Notes under the pieces: generated by a model | Databases searched by the model: none | Seen by the model: only the letters and a program-made list of their open reading frames with translations | What the model was told of the DNA's origin: nothing | Made by a program: the position numbers and the translations under genes | From: Paraburkholderia phytofirmans PsJN | Lineage (GTDB): Bacteria; Pseudomonadota; Gammaproteobacteria; Burkholderiales; Burkholderiaceae | Assembly (NCBI RefSeq): GCF_000020125.1 | Contig: NC_010676.1 | Coordinates: 1,240,001 to 1,304,000 of the forward strand | Direction of reading: 5' to 3' | DNA: 64,000 nt | In this document: in pieces, positions 15,546-24,323 of the stretch | How positions within the stretch are numbered: position 1 is the first letter of the stretch | Layout: each line of letters starts with the position of its first letter

Positions 15546-17096
15546 TTACCCAGTGAGACTGCCGACAAATTGCCTGATGTTGTCGAGGACAGGCTGCTGA
15601 TCGCCCGCGAAGGCCCAGTGATCGGCGCCGTCAAGTTCGACGAATCGAGCCTGCGCGATGTGGCTGGCGAGATGCCGGCCCGCGCCGATGCGAACGGCGC
15701 GATCGTCGTGGCGATGCAGCACCAGCGTAGGCACGGAAATTCGGCCCAGCAGATGCCGCACATCCATGTCGCGCAAAGCCTCGAGCACACCTTTGATGGC
15801 GCCCGGGCTCGACGCGGCCCGCAGCAAGCCTGCCCACCAGGCTCTCGCCTGTGGGTCGACGGACAGGCTCGGCGCGAATGTCTCGATGCCCGTGGGGCCG
15901 CCCCAGGCTGCGACGAGCTGCTGCAGCCACATGTCGTACTGACCGGTGTGAAGCGCGTGGGGATAGTCGCTCGTCGCGGTTCCTTTCGCCAACGAAGCAA
16001 ACAGAATGAGGCCGGCGACGCGAGCGGGGTGATCGACGGCAAACCTGATGCATGCCGGTCCGCCTTCTGACGCACCGAACAGCACGACCCTCCGGCTGCC
16101 GGCGGCATCGAGCACGGTGCCGATGTCCTGCGCGGTCGCGTCGACGCCCGGATTGAACCCGACCCGGTCGGACAGCCCGACGCCGCGTCGATCGAGCAGG
16201 ATGAGGCGGCCCATCCCGGCAAGGGAGGACAGGAACGCCCGGCAGCGAGGCTCCTCCCACAGCCGTTCGACGTGAGACACGAAACCTGGCAGCACCAGCA
16301 CATCGATGCGGCCGGCGCCGTAGGTCTGGTAGGCGAGATGGACGCCGTTACCGCTGACGTAGCGCGTCGACGGCGGGTCCTCGAAGGGCAACGCCGCACC
16401 GGCATCGAGCAGGGCGAGGGTCTCGGATTCGGGCGCCACATCGAGCTCGTCGCGAAGCCGTTGGGTCAGGGCCGCGAGGTGCCGCTGGGCCGTGGCCTGG
16501 TCTCCGGCGAGCATAAGATTGCGGATGAGGTGCCGCCCGTACACTTCGCTGAACGGATCGAGCTCGACAAGACGGCCGGCGTGCGCGGCTGCGGCCGCGT
16601 AGTCGCCGGCTGCGTTCCTGTCGTGCACCACTCGCTCGAGCGCCTGGATCGCCCGGCTTCGCAGAGCCTCGCGGCGAAAAAAAGCCCACTCATCGAACTG
16701 CGGGCAGTCGCCGGGCGAAAAACCGTCGAGAAAGTCGCCGGAATAATGGCGGCACGCCCGCTCAAAGTCGCCACTATCGCAGGCTTGCTCGAACAGTTGG
16801 GAATCCACTTGCAGACCGATCGCCGCCGACCATCGGACGGTTGACCGGTCTGTCGCGAGAACGTCGTCGCCGAGCGTGTGCTGGAGGCGATGCAACAGAC
16901 GCCGCAGCCGCGCCCGCACAACCTCTTCGCCGCCATCCGGCCACAACATTGCAGCGACGGCATCGCGCGCGACCGGGCCATTCGCTTCGGCCAGATAGAC
17001 CAGCAGGGCCAGGCCTTTGCGCAAGGGCAACTGGCAGAGCCGGTCGTCCTGACGGATCTCCGGAAATCCAAGCGTCCGCACGCTGAACAGAGCCAT
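15546..17096 (-). CDS. BTAD-domain regulator fused to an alpha/beta hydrolase
   Basis: 516 residues. Residues 1 to about 90 form an OmpR-like winged helix of the SARP type (KGLALLVYLAEANGPVARDAVAAMLWPD; ARLRRLLHRLQHTLG). Residues about 95-240 are a bacterial transcriptional activation domain (TPR-like; FERACRHYSGDFLDGF; GRLVELDPFSEVYGRHLIRNLMLAGD). Residues about 255-516 are an alpha/beta hydrolase: the nucleophile elbow GASEGG (serine), and the histidine in ELDGADHWAFAGD. The hydrolase part resembles proteins paired with LuxR or adenylate cyclase modules, so it may act as a ligand sensor or hydrolyse a signal. Divergent from the flavoprotein gene at 17215, its most likely target. Confidence 0.82.
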   Translation of the reverse strand: MALFSVRTLGFPEIRQDDRLCQLPLRKGLALLVYLAEANGPVARDAVAAMLWPDGGEEVVRARLRRLLHRLQHTLGDDVLATDRSTVRWSAAIGLQVDSQLFEQACDSGDFERACRHYSGDFLDGFSPGDCPQFDEWAFFRREALRSRAIQALERVVHDRNAAGDYAAAAAHAGRLVELDPFSEVYGRHLIRNLMLAGDQATAQRHLAALTQRLRDELDVAPESETLALLDAGAALPFEDPPSTRYVSGNGVHLAYQTYGAGRIDVLVLPGFVSHVERLWEEPRCRAFLSSLAGMGRLILLDRRGVGLSDRVGFNPGVDATAQDIGTVLDAAGSRRVVLFGASEGGPACIRFAVDHPARVAGLILFASLAKGTATSDYPHALHTGQYDMWLQQLVAAWGGPTGIETFAPSLSVDPQARAWWAGLLRAASSPGAIKGVLEALRDMDVRHLLGRISVPTLVLHRHDDRAVRIGAGRHLASHIAQARFVELDGADHWAFAGDQQPVLDNIRQFVGSLTG

Positions 17097-17214
17097 GGCG
17101 AGTCGACTCTCGATGATGGCGTCCGGGGGACGCCCAGGGGACGAGGCAATCCTACCATTCCGTGCAAGCGATGGTCACCGGACGCATCGCCTTGGATTGA
17201 ACTGGAGAATTGCC

Positions 17215-18597
17215 ATGAAGAACGTGGGAGAACATGCAATCGTGATCGGCGCCAGCATGGGCGGGCTCCTCGCCGCCCGCGTGTTGGCGGATTTCTTCAC
17301 CACCGTCACCGTGCTGGAACGCGATGCGTTTGCAGCAGCTGACCTGCCGCGCAAGGGCGTGCCGCAGGGCCGTCATACCCATGGGCTTCTTGCGCGCGGC
17401 AGCGCGATACTCGACGAATTCTTCCCCGGATATAACCATGAGGTTGTCGCGCAAAGCAACGGGTTGATCGGCGATGTAGCGAACGACGTGATCTGGATAG
17501 GCCGCAACGTCAGGCTCGCCAACGGCGCGAGCGACCTGACCGGTCTGCTTGCGAGCCGCCCCGTGCTCGAAGGTCATTTGCGCCGGCGGCTGCTGGGGTT
17601 GACGAACGTGCGCGTCGTGGAAAATTGCGCTGTGCGAGGTCTTGCCGCCGACCCCGCTCGCAGGTGCGTGACAGGTGTGCGCGCCTGTGTCGAGGGCAAC
17701 CCGGAAGAGACCATTGAAGCGGACCTTGTCGTCGATGCGACTGGCCGCGGCTCATCCAGTGCGGCGTGGCTCGAGGAGCTCGGCTACTCGTCGCCCGCCA
17801 AAGAGGAGGTCGAGATCGGCATTTGCTATATGACCCGTACCTATCGACGCCGGCCGACTGATCTCGACGGTAAGCACGGTATCGTTGTCGCCGGGAGTGC
17901 GCCGAACTGGCGCAACGGCGTCGTGCTTGCGCAGGAAAACGATAGCTGGATCGTCAGCGCCGGCGGTTTTCTCGGCGACGACGCACCCGGCGACGACCAG
18001 GGCTTTCTCGCCTATCTGGCGACGCTGCCGACCATGGAAATTCACGACCTGGTCGCAAGAGCGGAGCCGCTCACCGACTACAGACGCTATCGCTACGTCT
18101 CCAACCTGCGTCGGCGGTACGAGAAGCTTGCGCGCTTCCCCAAAAATTATCTGGTTTTCGGCGATGCCATCTGCAGCTTCAATCCTGTCTACGGGCAGGG
18201 CATGACGGTCGCGGCGGAGGAAGCACTGACGCTGCAGCGCTGCCTGCGCACGGGTCCGCGCGATCTTGCGCGCCGATTCTTCAGGGCGGCCGCGAAGATC
18301 GTCGATATTCCGTGGGACATCGCGGTGGGCAACGACCTCCGCCATCCACAAGTCAAAGGCGCGCGCTCGCCGATGCTGCGTTTCATCAACTGGTATATCG
18401 GCAAGCTTCACCGTGCCGCTACGCGCGACAGCACGCTGGCGATTGCGTTTCTGAAGGTCGTCAATCTGATGATGCCGCCGGCGTCGCTGCTCAGCCCTGC
18501 GATCGCCTGGCGGGTCTGGCAGGGCAACCGGCGGGCCGCGCTACCGGTTGCCTCGCCTGCCATCGAAGCGGCGCGGCGCAATAGCGTGTCGTCTTGA
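17215..18597 (+). CDS. FAD-dependent monooxygenase/epoxidase-like oxidoreductase
   Basis: 460 residues from ATG 17215, preceded by GGAGA. The dinucleotide-binding motif is GASMGGLLAARVLADF (near residue 13), and the second FAD motif is FGDAICSFNPVYGQGMTVAAEEA (near 320), as in aromatic-ring hydroxylases and polyether epoxidases. The middle part has ARGSAILDEFFPGY and VDATGRGSSSAAWLEELGY. Expected to be cytosolic and to use NAD(P)H and O2. It is divergent from a BTAD-hydrolase regulator, with 118 bp between the starts, suggesting paired regulation. Substrate unknown. Confidence 0.85.
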   Translation: MKNVGEHAIVIGASMGGLLAARVLADFFTTVTVLERDAFAAADLPRKGVPQGRHTHGLLARGSAILDEFFPGYNHEVVAQSNGLIGDVANDVIWIGRNVRLANGASDLTGLLASRPVLEGHLRRRLLGLTNVRVVENCAVRGLAADPARRCVTGVRACVEGNPEETIEADLVVDATGRGSSSAAWLEELGYSSPAKEEVEIGICYMTRTYRRRPTDLDGKHGIVVAGSAPNWRNGVVLAQENDSWIVSAGGFLGDDAPGDDQGFLAYLATLPTMEIHDLVARAEPLTDYRRYRYVSNLRRRYEKLARFPKNYLVFGDAICSFNPVYGQGMTVAAEEALTLQRCLRTGPRDLARRFFRAAAKIVDIPWDIAVGNDLRHPQVKGARSPMLRFINWYIGKLHRAATRDSTLAIAFLKVVNLMMPPASLLSPAIAWRVWQGNRRAALPVASPAIEAARRNSVSS

Positions 18598-18881
18598 GTG
18601 GACGCCGGTGCGTTGCGTGCCTGATCGATAGTAGGGGTGAATAGCAGGCAATTTGCCATGAACCGCCGTTCGCAGTGACATCTCCATCGAATGTCTCTTG
18701 CCGTGAGCTAAGCTACTTTAAACACGTAAAGCGACCCTCACTGACCGCTTCGAAGCGGTGCACAAGACGGGCAACAGCAGTGGGCATTCGTCGCCGCTGC
18801 TCCAGTTGTAGCTTGCTGATTCGCTAGCCCGTCCAAACGGCGAGCGTTCTGGCGACATTGATGTGTAGAAGGAGGATGGCC

Positions 18882-19196
18882 ATGAAGTACATCATTAGCT
18901 GGTTTGAACGCACACAAGGTTCGCCTCTGGAGTACGAGAATGCCCAGAAGCGAATCCTTGACGTCTTTGGTCAGTGGAAAGCGCCAGAGAACTTCAAGAT
19001 CGAATTTTTCGTGGTGCGTGTCGGGGAGTGGGGTGGGCACATGCTGGTCGACTGCGACGATCCGTTAGCGGTTCACAAAGTTTGCTCGACATTCCCCGCA
19101 TTTGAATTTCGGGCGCACCCCGTTGTTGCCGTCGAGGACGCAGTCCGGGTCGAACTCGAAGCGATTGCCTGGCGAGACGGTTTGAAAAGTAAATGA
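18882..19196 (+). CDS. DUF3303-like small protein
   Basis: 104 residues (MKYIISWFERTQGSPLEYENAQKRILDVF) with an excellent ribosome-binding site, GGAGG, before the ATG at 18882. The pattern W-x-x-P-x-x-F with VRVGEWGGHMLVDCDDP and the C-terminal VVAVEDAV matches small ferredoxin-fold dimeric proteins of the DUF3303 type. It stands alone, about 280 bp after the flavoprotein gene. Function unknown. Confidence 0.75.
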   Translation: MKYIISWFERTQGSPLEYENAQKRILDVFGQWKAPENFKIEFFVVRVGEWGGHMLVDCDDPLAVHKVCSTFPAFEFRAHPVVAVEDAVRVELEAIAWRDGLKSK

Positions 19197-19218
19197 GATC
19201 CGGGAGGACCTTGTCGGC

Positions 19219-19256
19219 TTCACCGCCAGTGAACTTCACCGCCAGTGAACTTCACT
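19219..19256. repeat. Short tandem repeat, 16-bp unit
   Basis: Two exact copies of TTCACCGCCAGTGAAC (19219-19234 and 19235-19250), followed by a partial third copy beginning TTCACTG. Each unit carries TTCAC...GTGAA, a short inverted repeat, so the array could form small hairpins. It lies between the convergent DUF3303 and formylglycine-enzyme genes. Confidence 0.7.
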
Positions 19257-19320
19257 GCAAGTCAAACCGAGACACCGTCCTCTTTTTTGAGGTGGCCAGC
19301 ATCCGGGCATCAGCGTCACC

Positions 19321-20448
19321 TCAATGGCGCGACTCCCGCTTCCACTCGTCTTCGTCCATGGCCAGCCGGAAGCCAAGATGCGACATGCCATTCATCGGGT
19401 CCGTGCCGCGGCGCGCGCTGGTTCGGTAGCTGATGCAGTAAGTTTCACTGCACAGGAACGAACCGCCGCGCGTCACGCGTTCCGGGGCCGCGGCGGTCGG
19501 ACCGTTGCCGGGATCGTAGCTCGAGACCGGGCCGTGAGGATCGCTAACCACATGCCCGGACGCCGCCTCGACGCGAAACGCGTCCGCGCGATACCAGTCG
19601 GCGACCCACTGCCAGACGTTGCCGGCCATGTCGTAGAGACCATAGCCGTTCGGCGCGAAGCTGCCCACCACGCTCGTCCCCACTTGAACCTTCTCGTGGC
19701 TGCCACGGTCTGCGGTGACGGGGAACGGGCGGGCCGCATCGTCCCAGGTGTTCGCCATCTTTTTGCCGGCCGGCGCGAACTCGTTGCCCCACGCATAATC
19801 GGCCTGCTCAAGGCCGCCGCGTGCCGCGTACTCCCATTCGGCTTCGGTCGGCAGCCGCTTGTGTGCCCAGCGCGCATAAGCGAGCGCATCCTCGTAAGAG
19901 ACCTGCACGACGGGATGATGGTCCATGCCGGCGATGCTGCTGCCCGGTCCGCCCGGATGCCGCCAATTGGCACCGGGCACAAATTTCCACCAGCGCGAGT
20001 AGTCGTTCAGCGCGATGGGCGCGTCGCTGCCGGTGAAGACGAGGCCGCCGGGGACGAGCGTATCGTCCGCGGGGCGCGGTGTGCCAGGCGGCAACTGAAC
20101 CGCCAGATCTTCCCAGCGCGGCTTGCGTTCGGCTGTCGTGACATAGCCGGTCGCGGCGACGAACCGGGCGAATTGCATGTTGGTGACATCGTAGCGGTCG
20201 ATCCAGTAGCCATGGACCTTCACCTCGTGCGCGGGCCGCTCGTTGGGCAGCGCGCGTGGGTGCTCGCTGCCCATCATGAAATTGCCGCCCGCGATCCACA
20301 CCATGTCTTTCGGTCCGGCCACGCCGTCGCCGACGGCAAGCGGCGCGGGGCCCTTGACGTGCTCATACGCGGCGACGGCGGTGCCGGCGATGACAAAAGC
20401 GATCGCGACGGCGGCCGCCCCGTACCCATGCTTGTTCGCTAACTTCAT
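19321..20448 (-). CDS. Formylglycine-generating enzyme (sulfatase maturase), exported or membrane-anchored
   Basis: 375 residues from ATG 20448 (MKLANKHGYGAAAVAIAFVIAGTAVAA is a signal peptide or anchor). The FGE-sulfatase fold is complete: VWIAGGNFMMGSEHP at the start of the domain, RLPTEAEWEYAARGGL in the middle, NGYGLYDMAGNVWQWVADWY, and the active-site segment GGSFLCSETYCISYR with C333 and C338. The five-residue step between the cysteines is that of copper- and oxygen-dependent FGE, which converts a sulfatase cysteine to formylglycine. It begins 56 bp downstream of the sulfatase gene, surely its client. The signal peptide is notable because bacterial FGE usually works in the cytosol. Confidence 0.88.
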   Translation of the reverse strand: MKLANKHGYGAAAVAIAFVIAGTAVAAYEHVKGPAPLAVGDGVAGPKDMVWIAGGNFMMGSEHPRALPNERPAHEVKVHGYWIDRYDVTNMQFARFVAATGYVTTAERKPRWEDLAVQLPPGTPRPADDTLVPGGLVFTGSDAPIALNDYSRWWKFVPGANWRHPGGPGSSIAGMDHHPVVQVSYEDALAYARWAHKRLPTEAEWEYAARGGLEQADYAWGNEFAPAGKKMANTWDDAARPFPVTADRGSHEKVQVGTSVVGSFAPNGYGLYDMAGNVWQWVADWYRADAFRVEAASGHVVSDPHGPVSSYDPGNGPTAAAPERVTRGGSFLCSETYCISYRTSARRGTDPMNGMSHLGFRLAMDEDEWKRESRH

Positions 20449-20504
20449 TGCAGTTTCCAATGCCAGAAGCGCCGACATCGGACGGGACGTCGGCGCGGTC
20501 AAGC

Positions 20505-22157
20505 CTACTTCAGCGAGGCCTGGGTTTTCGGGGGATATTTCTTGAGCACCTGCTGATAGCGGGCGAACTCCATCACGAGCGGCACGCTGACCGGGATATG
20601 GCGGATCGCGATCGACTCCTCTTCCTTGGGATCCGTGTAGAGGTTGAAGACCAGCGCGGTCCATGCATTGCCGAGCATTCCCGAGAAACCGCCGTTGTAG
20701 CCTTTCTGCGTGACGGCGTCGGGAAGCTGGAATTTCTTCATCAGCTTGAACTCGTCGACGCGCACAGCCGAAAGCTCATCGTTCCAGAAGTAAAAAACGC
20801 TGCGCCGGTTTGAGACGCCTTTGTCGGCGAGCAGGAACGAGGTCTGGTCGATGCCGTCGAGATAGGTCGTTGCCGGGACCAGCTTTGAGACGCCCGCACC
20901 CGGCGTACCGGACAGCGCCACCGACGTGTTGAACATGTCGGCGAAGTCGAACAGGCCGTCCGAGCGGCCCGGTTCGATCATCCCCTTCCAGTAGACGAAG
21001 AAAGGCGAGCGCACCGCGCCTTCCCAGGTCGAGCCCTTGCCGCCGCGGAACATCGAGCGGGCGGCCGGCTGCACCTCCTGTTCCGGGCCGTTATCCGATG
21101 CGAAAAAGACGATCGTGTTATCCAGTTCGCCGTTCGCCTGCAGCGTGTCGATCAGCTTTTTGAACATGTCGTTGACCTGCACGATGCAGTCGCCATAATT
21201 CGTGCGCGCCGCCGAACGCCCGCTGTAGTACTCGTTCGGATAGTTGTCGAAGTGGCAGGCACGCGGAGCGTAGTACAGGAAGAACGGCTTGGTGGCGTTC
21301 TTCTGCCGGTCGAGGAAGCCGACCGTGTAGTCGAGCCACTTGGTATCGAGATCCTTGATGGTGTCGGTGTTGATCTCATACAGGCTTTCGATCTGGCCGC
21401 CCTTGACGGCGTGTACGTCGCTCTTGTTGAACGGCAGATTGAGGATGTAGCGATAACGCTGCGGGCTCAGCGCGATCTCCGGGTTGTATTGCGGGTCGCG
21501 CCACTCGGTGTACATGTCCGACACCGAGAGGAAGCCGCGGAAGTCGTCAAAGCCGACGTTCTGCGGCTGCGAGCCGGCGTTTTCGCCCATGTGCCACTTG
21601 CCGACGGCCTGCGTCGTGTAGCCGGCGCGCGAGAGCAACTGCGGCAACGTCGTCAATCCTTCGAGACCACCCGGCTGGCCGTACATGGGTGGGATCTGGA
21701 TGCCATGGTGGGCCATGTTCTGGCCGGTCATGATGGTGGCGCGGGTCGGCGAACAGCTCGGCTGCGAATACGCCGAACTCAGGATAAGGCTTTGATTCGC
21801 GATGCGGTCGATGTCGGGCGTGGCGTTGCCCACCGCCTCGCCGCCGCCGTTGAAGCCGAAATCACTATAGCCGACGTCGTCGAGCAGGAAGATCACGACG
21901 TTGGGGCGTTTGCCGGTTTTTTTCTGCAGGGCTTCCAGCTTGCGAACGGCCTCCTGCTGCTGGTCGCCGTGCGCGATGGCCGGTTCCATGTTGTCCGCGA
22001 GCTTGACCGTGCGGGCCGCCAGATACTGATTGGGCTGGTCATAACCCGCCAGCCCCGGCTGCTTCGTGGGTTCGGTGATCGTCTGCGCGCCGGCCAGGTG
22101 CGAGATGGCCAGCGCCGCTCCTGCCGCCAGAAGCAAGGCTGGGATGATACGTTTCAT
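20505..22157 (-). CDS. Arylsulfatase-family sulfatase, exported
   Basis: 550 residues from ATG 22157 with GGAGA six bases upstream. Signal peptide [24 protein letters not shown]. Metal site in [15 protein letters not shown] (DD), and the sulfatase signature [13 protein letters not shown] with the formylglycine-precursor cysteine at C135. Other motifs: [12 protein letters not shown] and FFASDNGPE. The enzyme hydrolyses sulfate esters, probably in the periplasm. It is followed by its maturase gene. Its promoter region is shared with the divergent acyl-CoA ligase and contains a copy of the 21-bp palindrome, linking desulfation to the beta-oxidation cluster. The actual sulfate ester is unknown. 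Confidence 0.9.
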   Translation of the reverse strand: MKRIIPALLLAAGAALAISHLAGAQTITEPTKQPGLAGYDQPNQYLAARTVKLADNMEPAIAHGDQQQEAVRKLEALQKKTGKRPNVVIFLLDDVGYSDFGFNGGGEAVGNATPDIDRIANQSLILSSAYSQPSCSPTRATIMTGQNMAHHGIQIPPMYGQPGGLEGLTTLPQLLSRAGYTTQAVGKWHMGENAGSQPQNVGFDDFRGFLSVSDMYTEWRDPQYNPEIALSPQRYRYILNLPFNKSDVHAVKGGQIESLYEINTDTIKDLDTKWLDYTVGFLDRQKNATKPFFLYYAPRACHFDNYPNEYYSGRSAARTNYGDCIVQVNDMFKKLIDTLQANGELDNTIVFFASDNGPEQEVQPAARSMFRGGKGSTWEGAVRSPFFVYWKGMIEPGRSDGLFDFADMFNTSVALSGTPGAGVSKLVPATTYLDGIDQTSFLLADKGVSNRRSVFYFWNDELSAVRVDEFKLMKKFQLPDAVTQKGYNGGFSGMLGNAWTALVFNLYTDPKEEESIAIRHIPVSVPLVMEFARYQQVLKKYPPKTQASLK

Positions 22158-22331
22158 GTCGTCTCCTTCCATGGTGGAGATGGGCGGCGACGGTACGGTT
22201 GACGGCCGCAGGACGAATCATGGTCTGAACACCGCTCGAGCTGCCGTCGGGTTCGCACGATAGATGCCAACATTGCCTCGAACGCGCCGGTCCATCATGG
22301 GCGCAATATTCGTGTCGGCGTGCCGCGCAGT

Positions 22332-22352
22332 CACCCCTAATTACGGGGGGGA
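22332..22352. promoter_or_regulatory. 21-bp palindromic operator, copy 1
   Basis: CACCCCT (22332-22338), 7-bp spacer, GGGGGGA (22346-22352). Placed almost centrally between the divergent sulfatase (175 bp from its ATG) and acyl-CoA ligase (180 bp from its ATG). Same layout as five other copies in the cluster. Confidence 0.7.
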
Positions 22353-22531
22353 GAATTTGTTGCCCCGATCGCTTACCGTGCCTTACCCTGCATCTGAATG
22401 TTGCATAGAGACAAGGCGCTGGTACACGGCGGTGGTTCGCGGCGGAACAGACGGCGGCGGCAACCGGCGGCCCATAACGGATGCAGCTGCCGGTATGGCG
22501 CCGGACCGCAGAAAAATATATGGAGACTGAA

Positions 22532-24232
22532 ATGAGCGGTACGAATTCGGACACACTGGTTCATCGCTTTGTGCACTGGGAGCGTGTGCAGCCTGATACA
22601 CCGTACCTCACCGAGTCGATGCCGGACGGACAGGTCGTGGAGTACACCTGGCAGGAGGTCGGCGATCAGGCCCGGCGCATGGCTGGCTATTTGCAGTCGT
22701 TGCAACTGCCGCCGCGCAGTGCGATCTCGATCGTCGGCAAAAATAGCGCCCACTGGATCATCGCGGATCTGGCGATCTGGATGGCCGGTCACTTCTCGGT
22801 ACCGCTCTACACAACCATCAACGCGGACACTGCGCAGTACATCTTCGAGCACTGCGACGTTCGTTTGCTGTTCGTCGGCAAGCTTGACGGCAAGACTGAC
22901 GGCTGGAATGAAATTCGCAAAGCAGTGCCGCCGCATGCGCGGTTGATCGGCTTGCCCATGTCACCCGTGCCGGAGGCCCTCCAATGGGACGATATCGTCG
23001 CGAGCCAGGCGCCATTACGGGACGTTCACCTGCCGGCTCCAGGCGAACTGGCTACGATCATCTATACATCGGGCACCACCGGCCGTCCCAAGGGCGTCCT
23101 GCACAGCTTCGGGACGATCTTTGCCTATGCGGCGCAGGCAGGTGAATTCTGCGGCTTCACTCCGGCGGACCGCGTTCTGTCCTATCTGCCGCTCGCACAC
23201 ACGGCCGAGCGCTCCTTCGTCGAATCGAATTCGCTTTGCCACGGTTTCCAGGTTTTCTTCAACGATAGTCTTGCTACTTTCGTTCAGGACTTGCATCGCG
23301 CGCGACCGACTGTATTCATTTCGATGCCGCGACTGTGGACCAAGTTCTATCAGGGCGTCTGCGCGAAACTTCCCGCGAGCCAGCAAGCCTTGCTTGAGAC
23401 GGCGAGCCCCGAAGCCGCGGTCATTAAACAGCAGATCCTCACGATGCTCGGGCTCGACGCGACAAGAATCGCCTTTACCGGCTCGGCGCCGCTGCCTGAG
23501 GAAATCACGAACTGGTATCGCATGCTCGGCCTCGAGTTACTGGACGTGTACGGCATGACGGAGAACTTCTCGTACTCGCATTACAGCCGCCCAGGGCTCG
23601 TGCGGCCCGGCTATTGCGGCCAGGCCATGCCGGGCGTCGAATGCCGGATTGCCGGGAATGGCGAGATTCTGCTCAAAGCGCCGACCATGATGCTCGGCTA
23701 CTACAGGCAGCCGGACTTGACCGCGCAAAGCATGACCGAGGACGGCTTCTTCAAAACCGGCGATTGCGGCGAACTCGACGAACTCGGCCGTTTGAAAATC
23801 ACAGGGCGGGTGAAAGAAAACTTCAAGACCAGCAAGGGAAAATATGTGGCTCCCGCGCCCATCGAGAACAAGCTGAGTCATGCAAAAGTTGAAGCCGTGT
23901 GCGCGACGGGGCCGGGGCTCGCCCAGCCGTTCGCGCTGTTGATGCTGTCGGCCGCCGCGCGCGGAGAACTCCAGGGCACGCCTGCGTATGATGCCTTGCG
24001 TGCCGAGCTGCGCGGCATGCTCGACAAGGTCAACGACACGCTTGAAGATCACGAGAAGCTCGCCTTCGCCGTGGTCGTCGCGGATGCCTGGACGTCCGAC
24101 AATGGCTTGCTCACGCCAACCATGAAGATCAGGCGCGGCGCAATCGAGAAACGTTATCTGCCGATGGCCCAGGCGTGGGCTGAACTCGGACAACCCGTCA
24201 TATTCGAAACGCAGTCCGTCAAGACGCAATGA
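22532..24232 (+). CDS. AMP-dependent acyl-CoA synthetase (fatty-acid/carboxylate CoA ligase)
   Basis: 566 residues from ATG 22532 (GGAGA six bases upstream; the open frame extends to 22481). Phosphate-binding loop YTSGTTGRPKGVLHS near residue 175, YGMTENFSYSH near 345, and the hinge/C-terminal motif KTGDCGELDELGRLKITGRVKE with a later lysine in KGKYVAPAPIENKL. It matches long-chain FadD15-like ligases. Reaction: carboxylate + ATP + CoA to acyl-CoA + AMP + PPi. Being divergent from a sulfatase and next to a MalT-type regulator and a beta-oxidation block, it probably activates the cluster's substrate. Confidence 0.9.
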   Translation: MSGTNSDTLVHRFVHWERVQPDTPYLTESMPDGQVVEYTWQEVGDQARRMAGYLQSLQLPPRSAISIVGKNSAHWIIADLAIWMAGHFSVPLYTTINADTAQYIFEHCDVRLLFVGKLDGKTDGWNEIRKAVPPHARLIGLPMSPVPEALQWDDIVASQAPLRDVHLPAPGELATIIYTSGTTGRPKGVLHSFGTIFAYAAQAGEFCGFTPADRVLSYLPLAHTAERSFVESNSLCHGFQVFFNDSLATFVQDLHRARPTVFISMPRLWTKFYQGVCAKLPASQQALLETASPEAAVIKQQILTMLGLDATRIAFTGSAPLPEEITNWYRMLGLELLDVYGMTENFSYSHYSRPGLVRPGYCGQAMPGVECRIAGNGEILLKAPTMMLGYYRQPDLTAQSMTEDGFFKTGDCGELDELGRLKITGRVKENFKTSKGKYVAPAPIENKLSHAKVEAVCATGPGLAQPFALLMLSAAARGELQGTPAYDALRAELRGMLDKVNDTLEDHEKLAFAVVVADAWTSDNGLLTPTMKIRRGAIEKRYLPMAQAWAELGQPVIFETQSVKTQ

Positions 24233-24241
24233 TCCGTTAGC

Positions 24242-24270
24242 AAAAAGGGTATCCGCTATGGCGGATATCC
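24242..24270 (-). terminator. Candidate intrinsic terminator of the MalT-type regulator gene
   Basis: On the minus strand the stem TATCCGC / GCGGATA (24261-24267 with 24250-24256) has a 4-base loop and is followed by CCC and a run of five T. It lies between the convergent ligase and regulator genes. Confidence 0.55.
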
Positions 24271-24323
24271 GATATCACCGGCTCGATCACGCGCGCCGGT
24301 CCGGCAGGCCAAACGGATCGAGG

